Shown here one piece after another: positions 1 to 7,671 of a DNA stretch of 7,926 bases. The position numbers and the translations under genes are program-made. The number at the start of each line of letters is the position of its first letter. The stretch's first letter is position 1. Under the pieces are notes generated by a model. It was not told the origin of the DNA. It saw nothing but the letters and a program-made list of their open reading frames with translations, and did no database searches. Source of the DNA: Actinomycetota bacterium (lineage in GTDB: Bacteria > Actinomycetota > Actinomycetes > S36-B12 > UBA5976); contig VGAH01000041.1 of NCBI GenBank assembly GCA_016870945.1, positions 1-7,926 on the forward strand, given 5' to 3'.

Positions 1-1848
1 TTTTGCTTCGATAGGAACATCGTCAGGGACGTTGAAACGGCGCATGAAACTGTCGACAAGATCGGCCTTGAATCTGCGCATGATGTCGTCTTGTAGAGAG
101 AGGTAAAAACGAGAGCGACCCGGGTCACCCTGACGCCCTGAGCGGCCTCGCAACTGGTTGTCAATGCGGCGACTTTCGTGACGCTCTGTGCCCAACACGT
201 ACAACCCACCAGCGGCAAGAACTTCTTCGCGTTCAGAAGCTACATTTTTTTGAGCCTCACCAAGCGCCTCGTGGTATTTCTGCTGATATGCAACTGGGTC
301 ATCGCCCGGGTCGACACCCTTGCTCGCAAGCACTTGTGCGGCTAAGAACTCAGGGTTACCGCCCAGCATGATGTCGGTGCCGCGGCCGGCCATGTTGGTC
401 GCAACAGTGACAGCCCCCTTATGACCTGCCTGGGCAATGACTGCAGCCTCTTTCTCATGCTGCTTCGCATTCAAGACACTGTGCGGAACGCTCTTTTTCG
501 TTAACTGCTTCGAGAGGTACTCACTCTTCTCGACACTGGTCGTGCCAATCAATACCGGCTGGCCGCGGCGATGGGCGTCGGTGATGTCTTCGACGACGGC
601 GTGGAATTTCGCTTCTTCAGTTCGAAAGACTAAGTCGGTCTCATCTTTGCGAACCATGGGCATATTCGTAGGAATCGGCACGACGCCAAGTTTGTAGATC
701 TTGTCGAACTCAGAAGCTTCTGTCATCGCGGTACCTGTCATGCCCGCCAACTTCTGATACAACCGAAAGTAGTTCTGCAAGGTAATGGTCGCCAAGGTTT
801 GGTTCTCTTGTTGAATCTGCACGCCTTCTTTGGCCTCTATCGCTTGGTGCAAACCCTCGTTATAGCGACGCCCGTGCAGTATGCGGCCAGTGTGCTCGTC
901 CACGATCAAGACTTGGCCCTCGATCACCACGTAGTCACGATCTTTTAAGTAGAGCTCTTTAGCTCGAAGAGCGTTGTTTAAGAAGCCGATGAGTGGAGTA
1001 TTGGCCGACTCATAGAGGTTCTCGATACCAAGTGCGTCTTCGACCTTGACGATGCCTGGCTCGAGCACACCCACTGTGCGCTTTCGAATATCTACTTCAT
1101 AGTCGCGCTCTGGTTGCATGCCAGCTACCAGCTTCGAGAACTCTGAGTACCACCGGTTGGCACCCTCGGTTGGCCCACTGATGATTAGCGGTGTTCTTGC
1201 TTCGTCGATCAAAATCGAGTCGACCTCGTCCACTATGGCGAAGTTATGGCCGCGTTGCACCAGATCTGCGACGTTCCAAGACATGTTGTCTCGCAAGTAG
1301 TCGAAGCCAAACTCATTGTTCGTGCCGTAAGTGATGTCGGCCTGGTACGCGAGCCGTCGCTGAGGTGGGTCCATGTTGGCCAAAATGACGCCGACCTCTA
1401 GACCTAAGAACCTGTGAATGCGACCCATCCACTCAGAGTCACGAGCAGCCAAGTAGTCGTTAACGGTGACGATGTGAACGCCAAGACCTGAGATCGCATT
1501 TAGGTATGCAGGCAAAGTCGAGACAAGGGTCTTTCCTTCACCAGTTTTCATCTCTGCGATGTTTCCCAGGTGAAGTGCTGCCCCACCCATGATCTGGACG
1601 TCGAAATGCCGCTGGCCTAACACTCGCTTTGAGGCCTCTCGCACGGTGGCAAAGGCCTCTGGCAATAACTCATCGAGTGTCTCCCCCGCGGCATAGCGCT
1701 CGCGGTATGACGAAGTTAATGACTTCAGTTCTTCATCGGTGAACTTCTCGTAAGTCGGTTCTAGGCCGTTAACCAATTGCGTCAACCGCTTGAGGCGGCG
1801 CAGAATGCGGCCCTCACCGGCACGCAAAATTCGGTCAAGCGGTTGCAA
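1..1848 (-). CDS. secA: Preprotein translocase ATPase SecA (3' end cut by window edge)
   Basis: SecA is the cytoplasmic motor that pushes unfolded preproteins through the SecYEG channel using ATP. The window holds its first 616 codons in one uninterrupted frame; the C-terminal wing, scaffold and tail lie beyond the left edge. Seen in the translation: the Walker A motif MKTGEGKT at residues 100-107, the Walker B/DEAD-type motif DEVD at 207-210, the helicase motif GMTGTA around 370, NMAGRGTD at 485-492 and RGRSGRQGDP at 567-576. These are at the usual SecA positions, so both nucleotide-binding folds and the preprotein cross-linking domain are intact. The start is TTG, chosen because AGGAG sits 5 bases upstream and the product then begins MQPLDRILRAGEGRILRRLK, like actinobacterial SecA1. 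It follows comF after 34 bases and is probably partly transcribed with it. I cannot tell whether a second secA exists elsewhere, though the motifs fit the housekeeping copy. Confidence 0.97.
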   Translation of the reverse strand, partial: MQPLDRILRAGEGRILRRLKRLTQLVNGLEPTYEKFTDEELKSLTSSYRERYAAGETLDELLPEAFATVREASKRVLGQRHFDVQIMGGAALHLGNIAEMKTGEGKTLVSTLPAYLNAISGLGVHIVTVNDYLAARDSEWMGRIHRFLGLEVGVILANMDPPQRRLAYQADITYGTNNEFGFDYLRDNMSWNVADLVQRGHNFAIVDEVDSILIDEARTPLIISGPTEGANRWYSEFSKLVAGMQPERDYEVDIRKRTVGVLEPGIVKVEDALGIENLYESANTPLIGFLNNALRAKELYLKDRDYVVIEGQVLIVDEHTGRILHGRRYNEGLHQAIEAKEGVQIQQENQTLATITLQNYFRLYQKLAGMTGTAMTEASEFDKIYKLGVVPIPTNMPMVRKDETDLVFRTEEAKFHAVVEDITDAHRRGQPVLIGTTSVEKSEYLSKQLTKKSVPHSVLNAKQHEKEAAVIAQAGHKGAVTVATNMAGRGTDIMLGGNPEFLAAQVLASKGVDPGDDPVAYQQKYHEALGEAQKNVASEREEVLAAGGLYVLGTERHESRRIDNQLRGRSGRQGDPGRSRFYLSLQDDIMRRFKADLVDSFMRRFNVPDDVPIEAK

Positions 1849-1853
1849 GAAAT

Positions 1854-1858
1854 CTCCT
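1854..1858 (-). promoter_or_regulatory. Ribosome binding site of secA
   Basis: AGGAG on the minus strand, 5 bases before the TTG at 1848-1846. It is the clearest Shine-Dalgarno sequence in the window and decides the secA start, since there is no ATG at the conserved N-terminus. The 34-base gap between comF and secA shows no convincing promoter or terminator. Confidence 0.75.
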
Positions 1859-1882
1859 AAATTTGAGGCAAGAAAAGTAAGT

Positions 1883-2548
1883 CTAGGCCGCTTGTTTTGA
1901 GTGCGCCCAACGTCTCGTGGCTGCAACGGTTGCGCACCCGATCACCTCGTGCCCACTTTTGCGCACCGCATCTGCGGCCGCGATCAACGTGGCGCCGGTG
2001 GTAACCACGTCATCAACCAAGATCACCGCCTGGCTTCTGAAATTAGCTGCCACCCACACAAAACTGCCAAAGGTGTTTTGCGACCGCTCTGCGATCGAGA
2101 GGCCGCTTTGCTCAAGACGCTGCCTTGAGTTACCTAATCCAGCGAGCACGGGTATAGACGGTTGCAATCGAGACCCAGCCAGTCGCGCCATTTCTTTGAT
2201 CGGGTCGGCCCCTCGCCTTCGAATTGCCGCCCGGCCAGCCGGGATCGGCACTAACACAACTTCATGCCCAGTTCTATTTTTTTCGGCCAGAAGTGAATCA
2301 ACCACTCGTACCAAAGAATCAGCTAGCACCCTTTGGGCAACAGGTGAACACTTTTCTTTAGCGAGATTTATCAACTTCGCGATTGGGCCCTGATATGAGC
2401 CAAGACTCTTCACTGCTATGTCACTGCCCACGTCAACCTCGAATGGCTGGCTCACAAAGTGCTGAGAGCACGACTCGCACCAGATTTCGCCCTCCCATGA
2501 ACACCCCATGCAGATGGTCGGCAATAGAAATTCGGCCAGCCAGCGCAT
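1883..2548 (-). CDS. comF: ComF family amidophosphoribosyltransferase-like protein
   Basis: This 221-residue protein has the ComF layout. A Cys4 zinc-finger-like N-terminus (C13, C16, C24, C27) is followed by a type I phosphoribosyltransferase fold. The core motif VPIPAGRAAIRRRG lies around residues 100-113, and the PRPP-binding loop VILVDDVVTTGAT at 175-187 with its two acidic residues. Members resemble GntX/ComFC. In competent bacteria ComF helps handle incoming single-stranded DNA, but in most actinobacteria its substrate and role are unknown, so only the fold can be assigned. The ATG at 2548 is the only possible start: an in-frame TAA lies two codons upstream (2554-2552). No strong ribosome binding site precedes it. 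In M. tuberculosis the homologue (Rv3242c) also sits between lpqB and secA1, separated from secA1 by a ribosome hibernation factor gene that is missing here. Confidence 0.9.
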   Translation of the reverse strand: MRWLAEFLLPTICMGCSWEGEIWCESCSQHFVSQPFEVDVGSDIAVKSLGSYQGPIAKLINLAKEKCSPVAQRVLADSLVRVVDSLLAEKNRTGHEVVLVPIPAGRAAIRRRGADPIKEMARLAGSRLQPSIPVLAGLGNSRQRLEQSGLSIAERSQNTFGSFVWVAANFRSQAVILVDDVVTTGATLIAAADAVRKSGHEVIGCATVAATRRWAHSKQAA

Positions 2549-2591
2549 TCTTTAATGCATAGCCCAAGAGCTGCCCAGCTGCGCTGCCGTC

Positions 2592-2619
2592 AAAAAATTT
2601 GGTGCAACAGAACCTGTTG
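2592..2619 (-). terminator. Weak hairpin plus T-tract between lpqB and comF
   Basis: On the minus strand the gap after lpqB holds a perfect 6-bp stem, CAACAG-GTT-CTGTTG (2619-2605). A run of six T (2597-2592) follows it after a short spacer. A second small hairpin, GGGG-TATT-CCCC, lies just upstream at the lpqB stop (2630-2619). Intrinsic terminators normally have the T-run directly after a stronger stem, so this would be a partial terminator or attenuator at best, or chance. It marks the largest gap in the minus-strand gene run (81 bases). Confidence 0.25.
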
Positions 2620-2629
2620 GGGAATACCC

Positions 2630-4285
2630 CTAACCCGGGTAGATCGGTGCCGTAGCAGCACCGACTGGCTGCCACCCCGAAGATGACTGCTGAAAAATTT
2701 CATTCGCGTCACTGCCAATCAATATTGAACGCCCGACGCTGGCACCCAGGGTGCTCGAGCTAGGTGGTGCTCCCAGTGAAATGGTTTGTCCGCTCAATAA
2801 ATCGAAGCTCACTGCTTCACGGTCTAGCCCCGTCTCTCTTAAGGCGACGATTCGATTTGCGTCTGCCCAACCCGTCGAAATGACTGAACCCAAATCGCGA
2901 TCAATGCGGTGTAACCCGGTGAGCTCTAACTCTTCACCTCGACGAATTGCGGCAAGTGCCACGAAACTTGCTGTCTCACTTTGAGCGCGCAAAAGAACCC
3001 TGACCCCGTCAATTGAAGGAACGACTGAACTAACTAAAACTTCAGCCGGAAGGCCGCCGACTAATTTCGGCTCAGGGTTACTGGCCCCGCTGTTTATCGC
3101 CCAAACACCTCTGGCACCGACAACCCAAACCCAACCGAAGCGATCGAACCTTGGCGAAGACAACAACTGATCGAAATCAAGGCGAAGCGGACGAGGGGTT
3201 CCTGGTCTGCCAAGCAGCAACTGTTGGCGGTCGGCGCTTACACCCGCATAAACGGTTGAGTCGAAACTTGGTGCAACCGCGCTTAACTTTGCGCCAGCAA
3301 AACCGAGCGGTTCTGTTGGGGCGCGCACGACCCCGTCCGAGATGACAACGGGTTTTTCTCGAGCAATCGCGCTTGCATCACCTTCTGGCGGTGATGCCTG
3401 AAATTGCGCCCACTCTGAAGTCTCGACGCTCTCACCCCAGTCACCAAGCTGTAAGAGTTGAGCCCCAACAACGACTTCAACCGATGAGACCCCAGTTATT
3501 GCTGAAAGTGTCTTGCCCAGTTGCGCGGCAAGCAATTTGCGATCTCGCTCTGACGCAGAGAGCACCGCGGAACTCAATGGCACTCGCGCCACGCCGTCTT
3601 CAACAGTGACCGCATCTAGTGACAAAGACGTATTGACAGGAAAGGCCGACCTAACGGCTGGTGCTAGCCATTTACTTGGGCCTACCAGCAGACCTTGCGT
3701 CAGAGACGTAGCGATTCCACCAGTAGCTAGCGGCAACACCGTTGTGTCAGGAACCAACACTTCGCCAGTTGGGTCTGGAAACCACAGGGCGAACCCCCGA
3801 TAGCTTCGAGTGAGATCACCCCTAGAAATGAGTAAGCCCGTTGGGGGGTTATTGACTCGCCATTGGCCATCGATCTGTTCGACTCGAAAGTCGAAAACAC
3901 TAAAGGTGGTAGCCGTTGGCACAGACGGTCGACCCAAATCGTCAATCAACAAATAGGTGGGTGCGAAGAAGCTCACATCAGTCGGCGCAATCTGGTCGAA
4001 CGAGCCAGCGCCATCGAATACCTCGATACCGCCGGCTGGGTTCCATGACGCTGCAGCATCCGGAGTTAGGTACTGACGCGCCATCGCAAAGTTGTTCTCG
4101 CGCGAAGATTGCGAGGCAAGAAACCCTCGCACCACATCAACTGGGCTAAGACCCTCAGTTGGTGGCCGGGCAATGACGCGGACAAAAGTATCTGCGCCGC
4201 TTACCTCGACCTCTTCACCCTGTTGCACTGGCCCAGTCGTTGGCACACCGGCACAACCTGCAAACCCGACACAAATGCCAGCCAA
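2630..4285 (-). CDS. lpqB: Lipoprotein LpqB, accessory protein of the MtrAB system
   Basis: LpqB is an exported lipoprotein that in mycobacteria binds the sensor domain of MtrB and modulates MtrAB signalling, cell-wall homeostasis and division. From the TTG at 4285 the product is 551 residues, close to the family's usual size. A lipobox, FAGC, places the lipidated Cys at residue 11. An N-terminal domain follows, then a GerMN-type domain at about 185-280 (SLTQGLLVGPSKWL through VEVVVGAQLL), then a beta-propeller-like C-terminal half at about 310-540. The TTG start leaves only ten residues before the Cys and no positive charge, which is a poor signal peptide. The open frame continues upstream to codon GTA at 4318, adding VSIKNFVRPWL. 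That gives a normal 21-residue lipoprotein signal preceded by AGGG at good spacing, but no standard start codon exists there. The gene follows mtrB directly and is surely in its operon. Confidence 0.93.
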   Translation of the reverse strand: MAGICVGFAGCAGVPTTGPVQQGEEVEVSGADTFVRVIARPPTEGLSPVDVVRGFLASQSSRENNFAMARQYLTPDAAASWNPAGGIEVFDGAGSFDQIAPTDVSFFAPTYLLIDDLGRPSVPTATTFSVFDFRVEQIDGQWRVNNPPTGLLISRGDLTRSYRGFALWFPDPTGEVLVPDTTVLPLATGGIATSLTQGLLVGPSKWLAPAVRSAFPVNTSLSLDAVTVEDGVARVPLSSAVLSASERDRKLLAAQLGKTLSAITGVSSVEVVVGAQLLQLGDWGESVETSEWAQFQASPPEGDASAIAREKPVVISDGVVRAPTEPLGFAGAKLSAVAPSFDSTVYAGVSADRQQLLLGRPGTPRPLRLDFDQLLSSPRFDRFGWVWVVGARGVWAINSGASNPEPKLVGGLPAEVLVSSVVPSIDGVRVLLRAQSETASFVALAAIRRGEELELTGLHRIDRDLGSVISTGWADANRIVALRETGLDREAVSFDLLSGQTISLGAPPSSSTLGASVGRSILIGSDANEIFQQSSSGWQPVGAATAPIYPG

Positions 4286-4319
4286 TAACCATGGTCTTAC
4301 GAAGTTCTTGATGCTTACG

Positions 4320-5882
4320 TCAGGCCCTAACTAGCTCTTGCGCATTAGGCATCGATACGGCAGACCTGCTGAGGCGACCACCTGGTGTGTTAGGTAGTGA
4401 GAGTCTGAAGCACGCACCACCATCGGGAGCGTTGGCAGCGTGTAACCAACCGCCATGCAATCTTGCGTCTTCTCGCGCAATAGCCAAACCCAGACCTGTG
4501 CCACCTGTGGTGCGAGCACGCGACGGGTCACCGCGCCAAAAGCGGTCAAAAACTCGATCTGGGGCGTCGCCCACCAGGCCGGGGCCGTGATCTCGCACCA
4601 TGAGCGCAACACCTTCACTGTCGCAGGCCACCGTGATTTCAACTGGGCGACCATCACCGTGGTCGATTGCGTTTGAAACAAGATTTCTAACGATTCGCTC
4701 AACACGACGTCGGTCTGCGGTGACGGGGCAGGGGCCGCCCTCTAATTGCAAGGTCACATTCGCGCGCTTGGCCAAGGCCTGGAGCGAATCCACAACTGAT
4801 TCGGTCACTTCCAATAGATCCATGTCGACCGAATCCAAAGTCGCAGCACCCGAATCGACTTTGCTTATCTCTAAGAGGTTTACCAGCAAGTCTTCAAAGC
4901 GATCAAGTTGGGCAGCAAGAAGTTCTGCTGAACGAGCCGCCTCAGGGGGCAGGCTGCTGCGCTCTTGAAACAAAACATCAGCGGCCATACGCACTGTCGT
5001 TAAGGGCGTTCTTAGCTCATGAGATACGTCAGACACGAACCGTTGCTGTAGGGACGACATCTCTTCTAGGCGACGAATTTGTGCCTCGATATCAGTTGCC
5101 ATCTCGTTGAAAGAGACCGCGAGGCTCGCAAGGTCGTCTTCGCCCTGCACTCGCAAGCGCTGGGCTAGGTTGCCGCGCTGTAGCTCACGAGCGACAGATG
5201 CAACTCGCCTGACCGGTGAGACCACTTGACGGGTGACGAACGCAGCTATCAAAGTCAGCACGCCAACTAATAGCGCCCCAGCGCCAACGGTGGCGTTTCG
5301 TACCAAGGTGATGGTCTCTGCCTCTTGGGTGAACGGAAACAACAAATAAAGGTCGTAGCGGCCAATCGAGGGAATCTCTAGCGGCGCACCAACTACCAGC
5401 CCCGGTTGTGACACACCATCTAAGAATTCAATTTCACTAAATTGCCAGGCCTGCCTGTTTGACTCTTTTAAAGCCTCACGTAATTGTGTCGGTACACTTG
5501 CCTCAGTGACGAGATTCGTACCGCGCTCAGGCACTCTGGCGCCGTTTTCGGCATTTGTCGCCGCGCCTGCACCAAGTAGCAGCACGTCGTAAACACTTGG
5601 TTCACCTGCACGCAGAGCAACAGCAGAGACCACTGTGTCAACCAAGGCCTCTTCACTTAGTGAAGCCGACAAGGTGTCGGCCGCGGCAACTACCCGAACC
5701 GCTTCATCGCGCGCGATAGCCGCTTCACTTACCGACAAACGCGTTTTGGAATCGATCACGCCCGAAGAAATAACTTGCACCAACAAGAAGCCGAACACCA
5801 CTACAGCCAAAGCCGAGGCGATGGTGGTAGTAACCACGACCCGCGTTTGTAGAGAACGACGCCAGATCTTTAAGGGGTTCAT
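4320..5882 (-). CDS. mtrB: Sensor histidine kinase MtrB
   Basis: MtrB is the inner-membrane histidine kinase of the MtrAB two-component system and phosphorylates MtrA. The 520 residues show TM1 at about 17-40, an extracytoplasmic sensor region at about 41-195, TM2 at about 197-217, a HAMP linker at about 215-268 and the H-box FVSDVSHELRTPL with the phosphorylated His288. The ATPase domain has the N-box RNLVSNAIDHG (N400, N404), the G1 box DHGPGL (431-436), the F-box DRFWRGD (446-452) and the G2 box GGTGLGLA (460-467). All catalytic residues are present, so it should be active. The ATG at 5882 follows the mtrA stop after 5 bases with no visible Shine-Dalgarno sequence, which suggests translational coupling to mtrA. 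The C-terminus ends soon after the ATPase domain, so the protein is somewhat shorter than the mycobacterial protein. Confidence 0.96.
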   Translation of the reverse strand: MNPLKIWRRSLQTRVVVTTTIASALAVVVFGFLLVQVISSGVIDSKTRLSVSEAAIARDEAVRVVAAADTLSASLSEEALVDTVVSAVALRAGEPSVYDVLLLGAGAATNAENGARVPERGTNLVTEASVPTQLREALKESNRQAWQFSEIEFLDGVSQPGLVVGAPLEIPSIGRYDLYLLFPFTQEAETITLVRNATVGAGALLVGVLTLIAAFVTRQVVSPVRRVASVARELQRGNLAQRLRVQGEDDLASLAVSFNEMATDIEAQIRRLEEMSSLQQRFVSDVSHELRTPLTTVRMAADVLFQERSSLPPEAARSAELLAAQLDRFEDLLVNLLEISKVDSGAATLDSVDMDLLEVTESVVDSLQALAKRANVTLQLEGGPCPVTADRRRVERIVRNLVSNAIDHGDGRPVEITVACDSEGVALMVRDHGPGLVGDAPDRVFDRFWRGDPSRARTTGGTGLGLAIAREDARLHGGWLHAANAPDGGACFRLSLPNTPGGRLSRSAVSMPNAQELVRA

Positions 5883-5887
5883 ATCGG

Positions 5888-6565
5888 CTAGCCGGAATTG
5901 ACTTTGTAGCCAACGCCTCGCACGGTTACCACGATTTGCGGGTCATTGGGGTCTTTTTCGATCTTTGCGCGTAACCGTTGCACGTGCACGCTCACCAGTC
6001 GCGCATCGCCTGGGTGCTGGTAACCCCAAACATCGCTTAAGAGTTTCTCGCGCGAGAACGCTTGCCAGGGCTGACGTGCCATGGCAAGAAGCAAATCAAA
6101 CTCAAGTGGGGTGAGGCTGATAAGAACCCCGTCCCTTGTCACGGTGTGGGCGGAGGCGTCAATCGCTAGATCACCTACTCGCAAAGCTTCGTTTTGGGTG
6201 GTGACAGGTCGTCGCAAACACGCCTTGAGACGCGCAATTAATTCTTTCGGTTTGAATGGCTTGACCACGTAATCGTCGGCACCAGCCTCGAGGCCGGTGA
6301 CCACGTCCACCGTGTCGCCTTTCGCAGTCAGCATGACTATCGGTACACCAGATTCAGTGCGGATCTGTCTACAAACTTCAACACCGTCTCTACCAGGGAG
6401 CATCAGATCTAGTAAAACGACGTTGGGCTCGCTACTTCGAAAAGCAGCGAACGCTGTGTCGCCTCGCTCACAGAAATCAACGTCGAACCCTTCGGCTCGC
6501 AAGACGATGCCCAACATCTCTGACAAGGCGCGGTCGTCGTCGATGACAAGCACTCGATTCACCAC
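5888..6565 (-). CDS. mtrA: DNA-binding response regulator MtrA
   Basis: MtrA is the OmpR/PhoB-family regulator phosphorylated by MtrB. It controls cell-wall, division and, in mycobacteria, replication-linked genes, and is essential in M. tuberculosis. The 225 residues contain a receiver domain (about 3-118) with the acidic pocket D9-D11, phospho-acceptor D53 in LLDLMLPGRDG, T80 in MLTAKG and K102 in VVKPFKP. A winged-helix domain follows (about 127-223) with the recognition region VSVHVQRLRAKIE and the C-terminal hairpin VRGVGYKV. The start is one of two adjacent GTG codons (6565 or 6562); the second gives MNRVLVIDDD, close to family N-termini. An ATG at 6570 is out of frame and reads only three codons. 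No strong ribosome binding site is seen. The gene heads the mtrA-mtrB-lpqB run, and its promoter must lie in or beyond the 32-bp gap to the divergent gene. Confidence 0.97.
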   Translation of the reverse strand: MVNRVLVIDDDRALSEMLGIVLRAEGFDVDFCERGDTAFAAFRSSEPNVVLLDLMLPGRDGVEVCRQIRTESGVPIVMLTAKGDTVDVVTGLEAGADDYVVKPFKPKELIARLKACLRRPVTTQNEALRVGDLAIDASAHTVTRDGVLISLTPLEFDLLLAMARQPWQAFSREKLLSDVWGYQHPGDARLVSVHVQRLRAKIEKDPNDPQIVVTVRGVGYKVNSG

Positions 6566-6575
6566 GCCATGGTGA
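6559..6575. repeat. Inverted repeat spanning the mtrA start codon
   Basis: Perfect 6-bp arms TCACCA and TGGTGA separated by 5 bases. If one base is allowed to bulge, three more pairs form (GAT on the left with ATC on the right). It covers both candidate GTG start codons of mtrA, so it could be an operator in the DNA or an mRNA hairpin hiding the mtrA start. The right arm contains GTCAC when read on the minus strand, a core reported in mycobacterial MtrA sites; autoregulation is therefore conceivable but only an inference from a very short match. Confidence 0.4.
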
Positions 6576-6589
6576 CATCAACTCGTGCG

Positions 6590-6619
6590 AGTATGGGTTG
6601 GTGGCAGATACCAAGCCAA
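6590..6619 (-). promoter_or_regulatory. Candidate mtrA promoter overlapping the divergent gene
   Basis: Minus-strand TTGGCT (6619-6614), then 18 bases, then CATACT (6595-6590). Each hexamer matches the sigma70-type consensus at 4 of 6 positions. It would start transcription about 15 bases before the mtrA GTG, giving a very short leader. Because the divergent coding region begins at 6598, the -35 element would lie inside that gene. The match is weak and could be chance, but some promoter must act in this area unless mtrA is transcribed from further away. Confidence 0.25.
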
Positions 6620-7671
6620 ACAACGACCACTGGTCACCTGATCAGCCCCAAGATTGGACGGGGGTGTTCGGCGAGCCCGATACAGGTGTTGGTGACAAGG
6701 CGCAGCCAGACGACGGCGGCGATGCACCGAAGATCCCAAATGGGGCGATGCCGCTTCGTCCACTCAAAGTCGGCGAGGTGTTGGGCGTCTCGTGGCAGAT
6801 AACTAGAAAGAGCTTTCGAGCAGTATTCGGAATCGCAGGCACGGCCGCGGCAATAGTCGGCACGATCGAGCTAGTTGTGCTGGTGACGCTGTTGCGTCTT
6901 TACCCAGAAAGCACGAGTTTGGGCGCGGTTCTTGCCGAGTTGTTCGCCTCTGGCGCAACACCTAACCAATCACAGCTAACCGCGATATTCGAAGATGCCC
7001 TGCCCGGTGTTGCCTCAGCATTGATGGGGTTTGCACTCTTGCAGGTCGCGGCGTTCTTGTGTGTGGCGATCATCGCCCACGTCGTGGCCGGAAGTGTCAT
7101 CGCCAAACCAGTTAGTGCAACCGGGGCATGGCGCGCAACTCGGGGTCGAACTTTCAGTCTTATCGCATTGTTGGTGTTAAGCACGCTATTGATCGTTGCT
7201 GCCTTCGCAGTGCCCGTCACCATTGCGCTAACGACTTCTGCGCTGTTGGGTGATTCCGCGTTATCTGCCACGTTATTCGGTGTTGGGCTTGGGGTAAGCC
7301 TTGTCTTAGGCGTCATCACGTTCTTACGTCTGTTGTTGGCACCAGTCGCACTAACGCTCGAAGGGGCCAGCGTGCGTAAGTCGATATTGAGGTCTAACGA
7401 GTTGGTCAGAAAGTCAGGGTGGCGAGTTTTCTGGGTCTATTTCTTAGGGTCTTTATTGGCCAATGCGGTGGCTCTTTTGGTGTCGTTCCCCTTCGTGGTG
7501 CTCTCAGGCGACACCACGGTGATTTCTAGCCAGTCTGTGTTCTTCAACACGGCTGGCAGCATCGTTAATTACTTGGTGGTTTTAGCTTTCGTGTCGGTGG
7601 TCTTGGGTGTGCTCTACACCGAACTTCGAATACGCAAAGAGAACTTGGCCGCCGCTCTTAAAAAGGCTTAG
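6598..7671 (+). CDS. Six-helix membrane protein, glycerophosphoryl diester phosphodiesterase membrane-domain type
   Basis: The 357-residue protein has a hydrophilic, acidic, Pro/Gly/Asp-rich N-terminal tail (residues 1-50). The motif MPLRPLKVGEVLGVSWQITR (51-70) leads into about six membrane helices near 75-100, 137-165, 187-215, 224-250, 276-303 and 318-340. The end, LYTELRIRKENLAAAL, resembles the conserved tail of this actinobacterial family. Despite the family name, no catalytic phosphodiesterase domain is present, and the function is unknown. The start is TTG at 6598 or GTG at 6601, with only a weak GAG upstream. An ATG at 6748 would remove the tail, but homologues as I recall them carry such tails, so the early start is preferred. 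It is divergent from mtrA (32 bp) and its stop overlaps that of ahcY. In many Microbacteriaceae, as I recall, a similar gene near mtrA begins a MoxR/DUF58/SpoIIM-like/RDD cluster; none of those genes is here. Confidence 0.85.
   Translation: MVADTKPNNDHWSPDQPQDWTGVFGEPDTGVGDKAQPDDGGDAPKIPNGAMPLRPLKVGEVLGVSWQITRKSFRAVFGIAGTAAAIVGTIELVVLVTLLRLYPESTSLGAVLAELFASGATPNQSQLTAIFEDALPGVASALMGFALLQVAAFLCVAIIAHVVAGSVIAKPVSATGAWRATRGRTFSLIALLVLSTLLIVAAFAVPVTIALTTSALLGDSALSATLFGVGLGVSLVLGVITFLRLLLAPVALTLEGASVRKSILRSNELVRKSGWRVFWVYFLGSLLANAVALLVSFPFVVLSGDTTVISSQSVFFNTAGSIVNYLVVLAFVSVVLGVLYTELRIRKENLAAALKKA

Noticed and set aside
1917..2393. 158-codon plus-strand open frame opposite comF
   Set aside because: It lies antisense within comF, whose minus-strand translation has clear family motifs. 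The plus-strand product has no recognisable domain and a composition typical of an antisense shadow.
2552..2597. TTGACG as a -35 element for a comF-secA promoter
   Set aside because: The hexamer is good, but the only -10-like sequence (TATGCA) is 26 bases downstream, too far for a sigma70-type promoter.
4331..4705. 124-codon minus-strand open frame inside mtrB
   Set aside because: It is an alternative frame of the mtrB ATPase-domain region, with no domain or ribosome binding site of its own.
6900..7319. 139-codon minus-strand open frame opposite the membrane-protein gene
   Set aside because: It is antisense to a clear membrane protein; the Ala/Thr/Asn-rich product is the reverse reading of hydrophobic helix codons.
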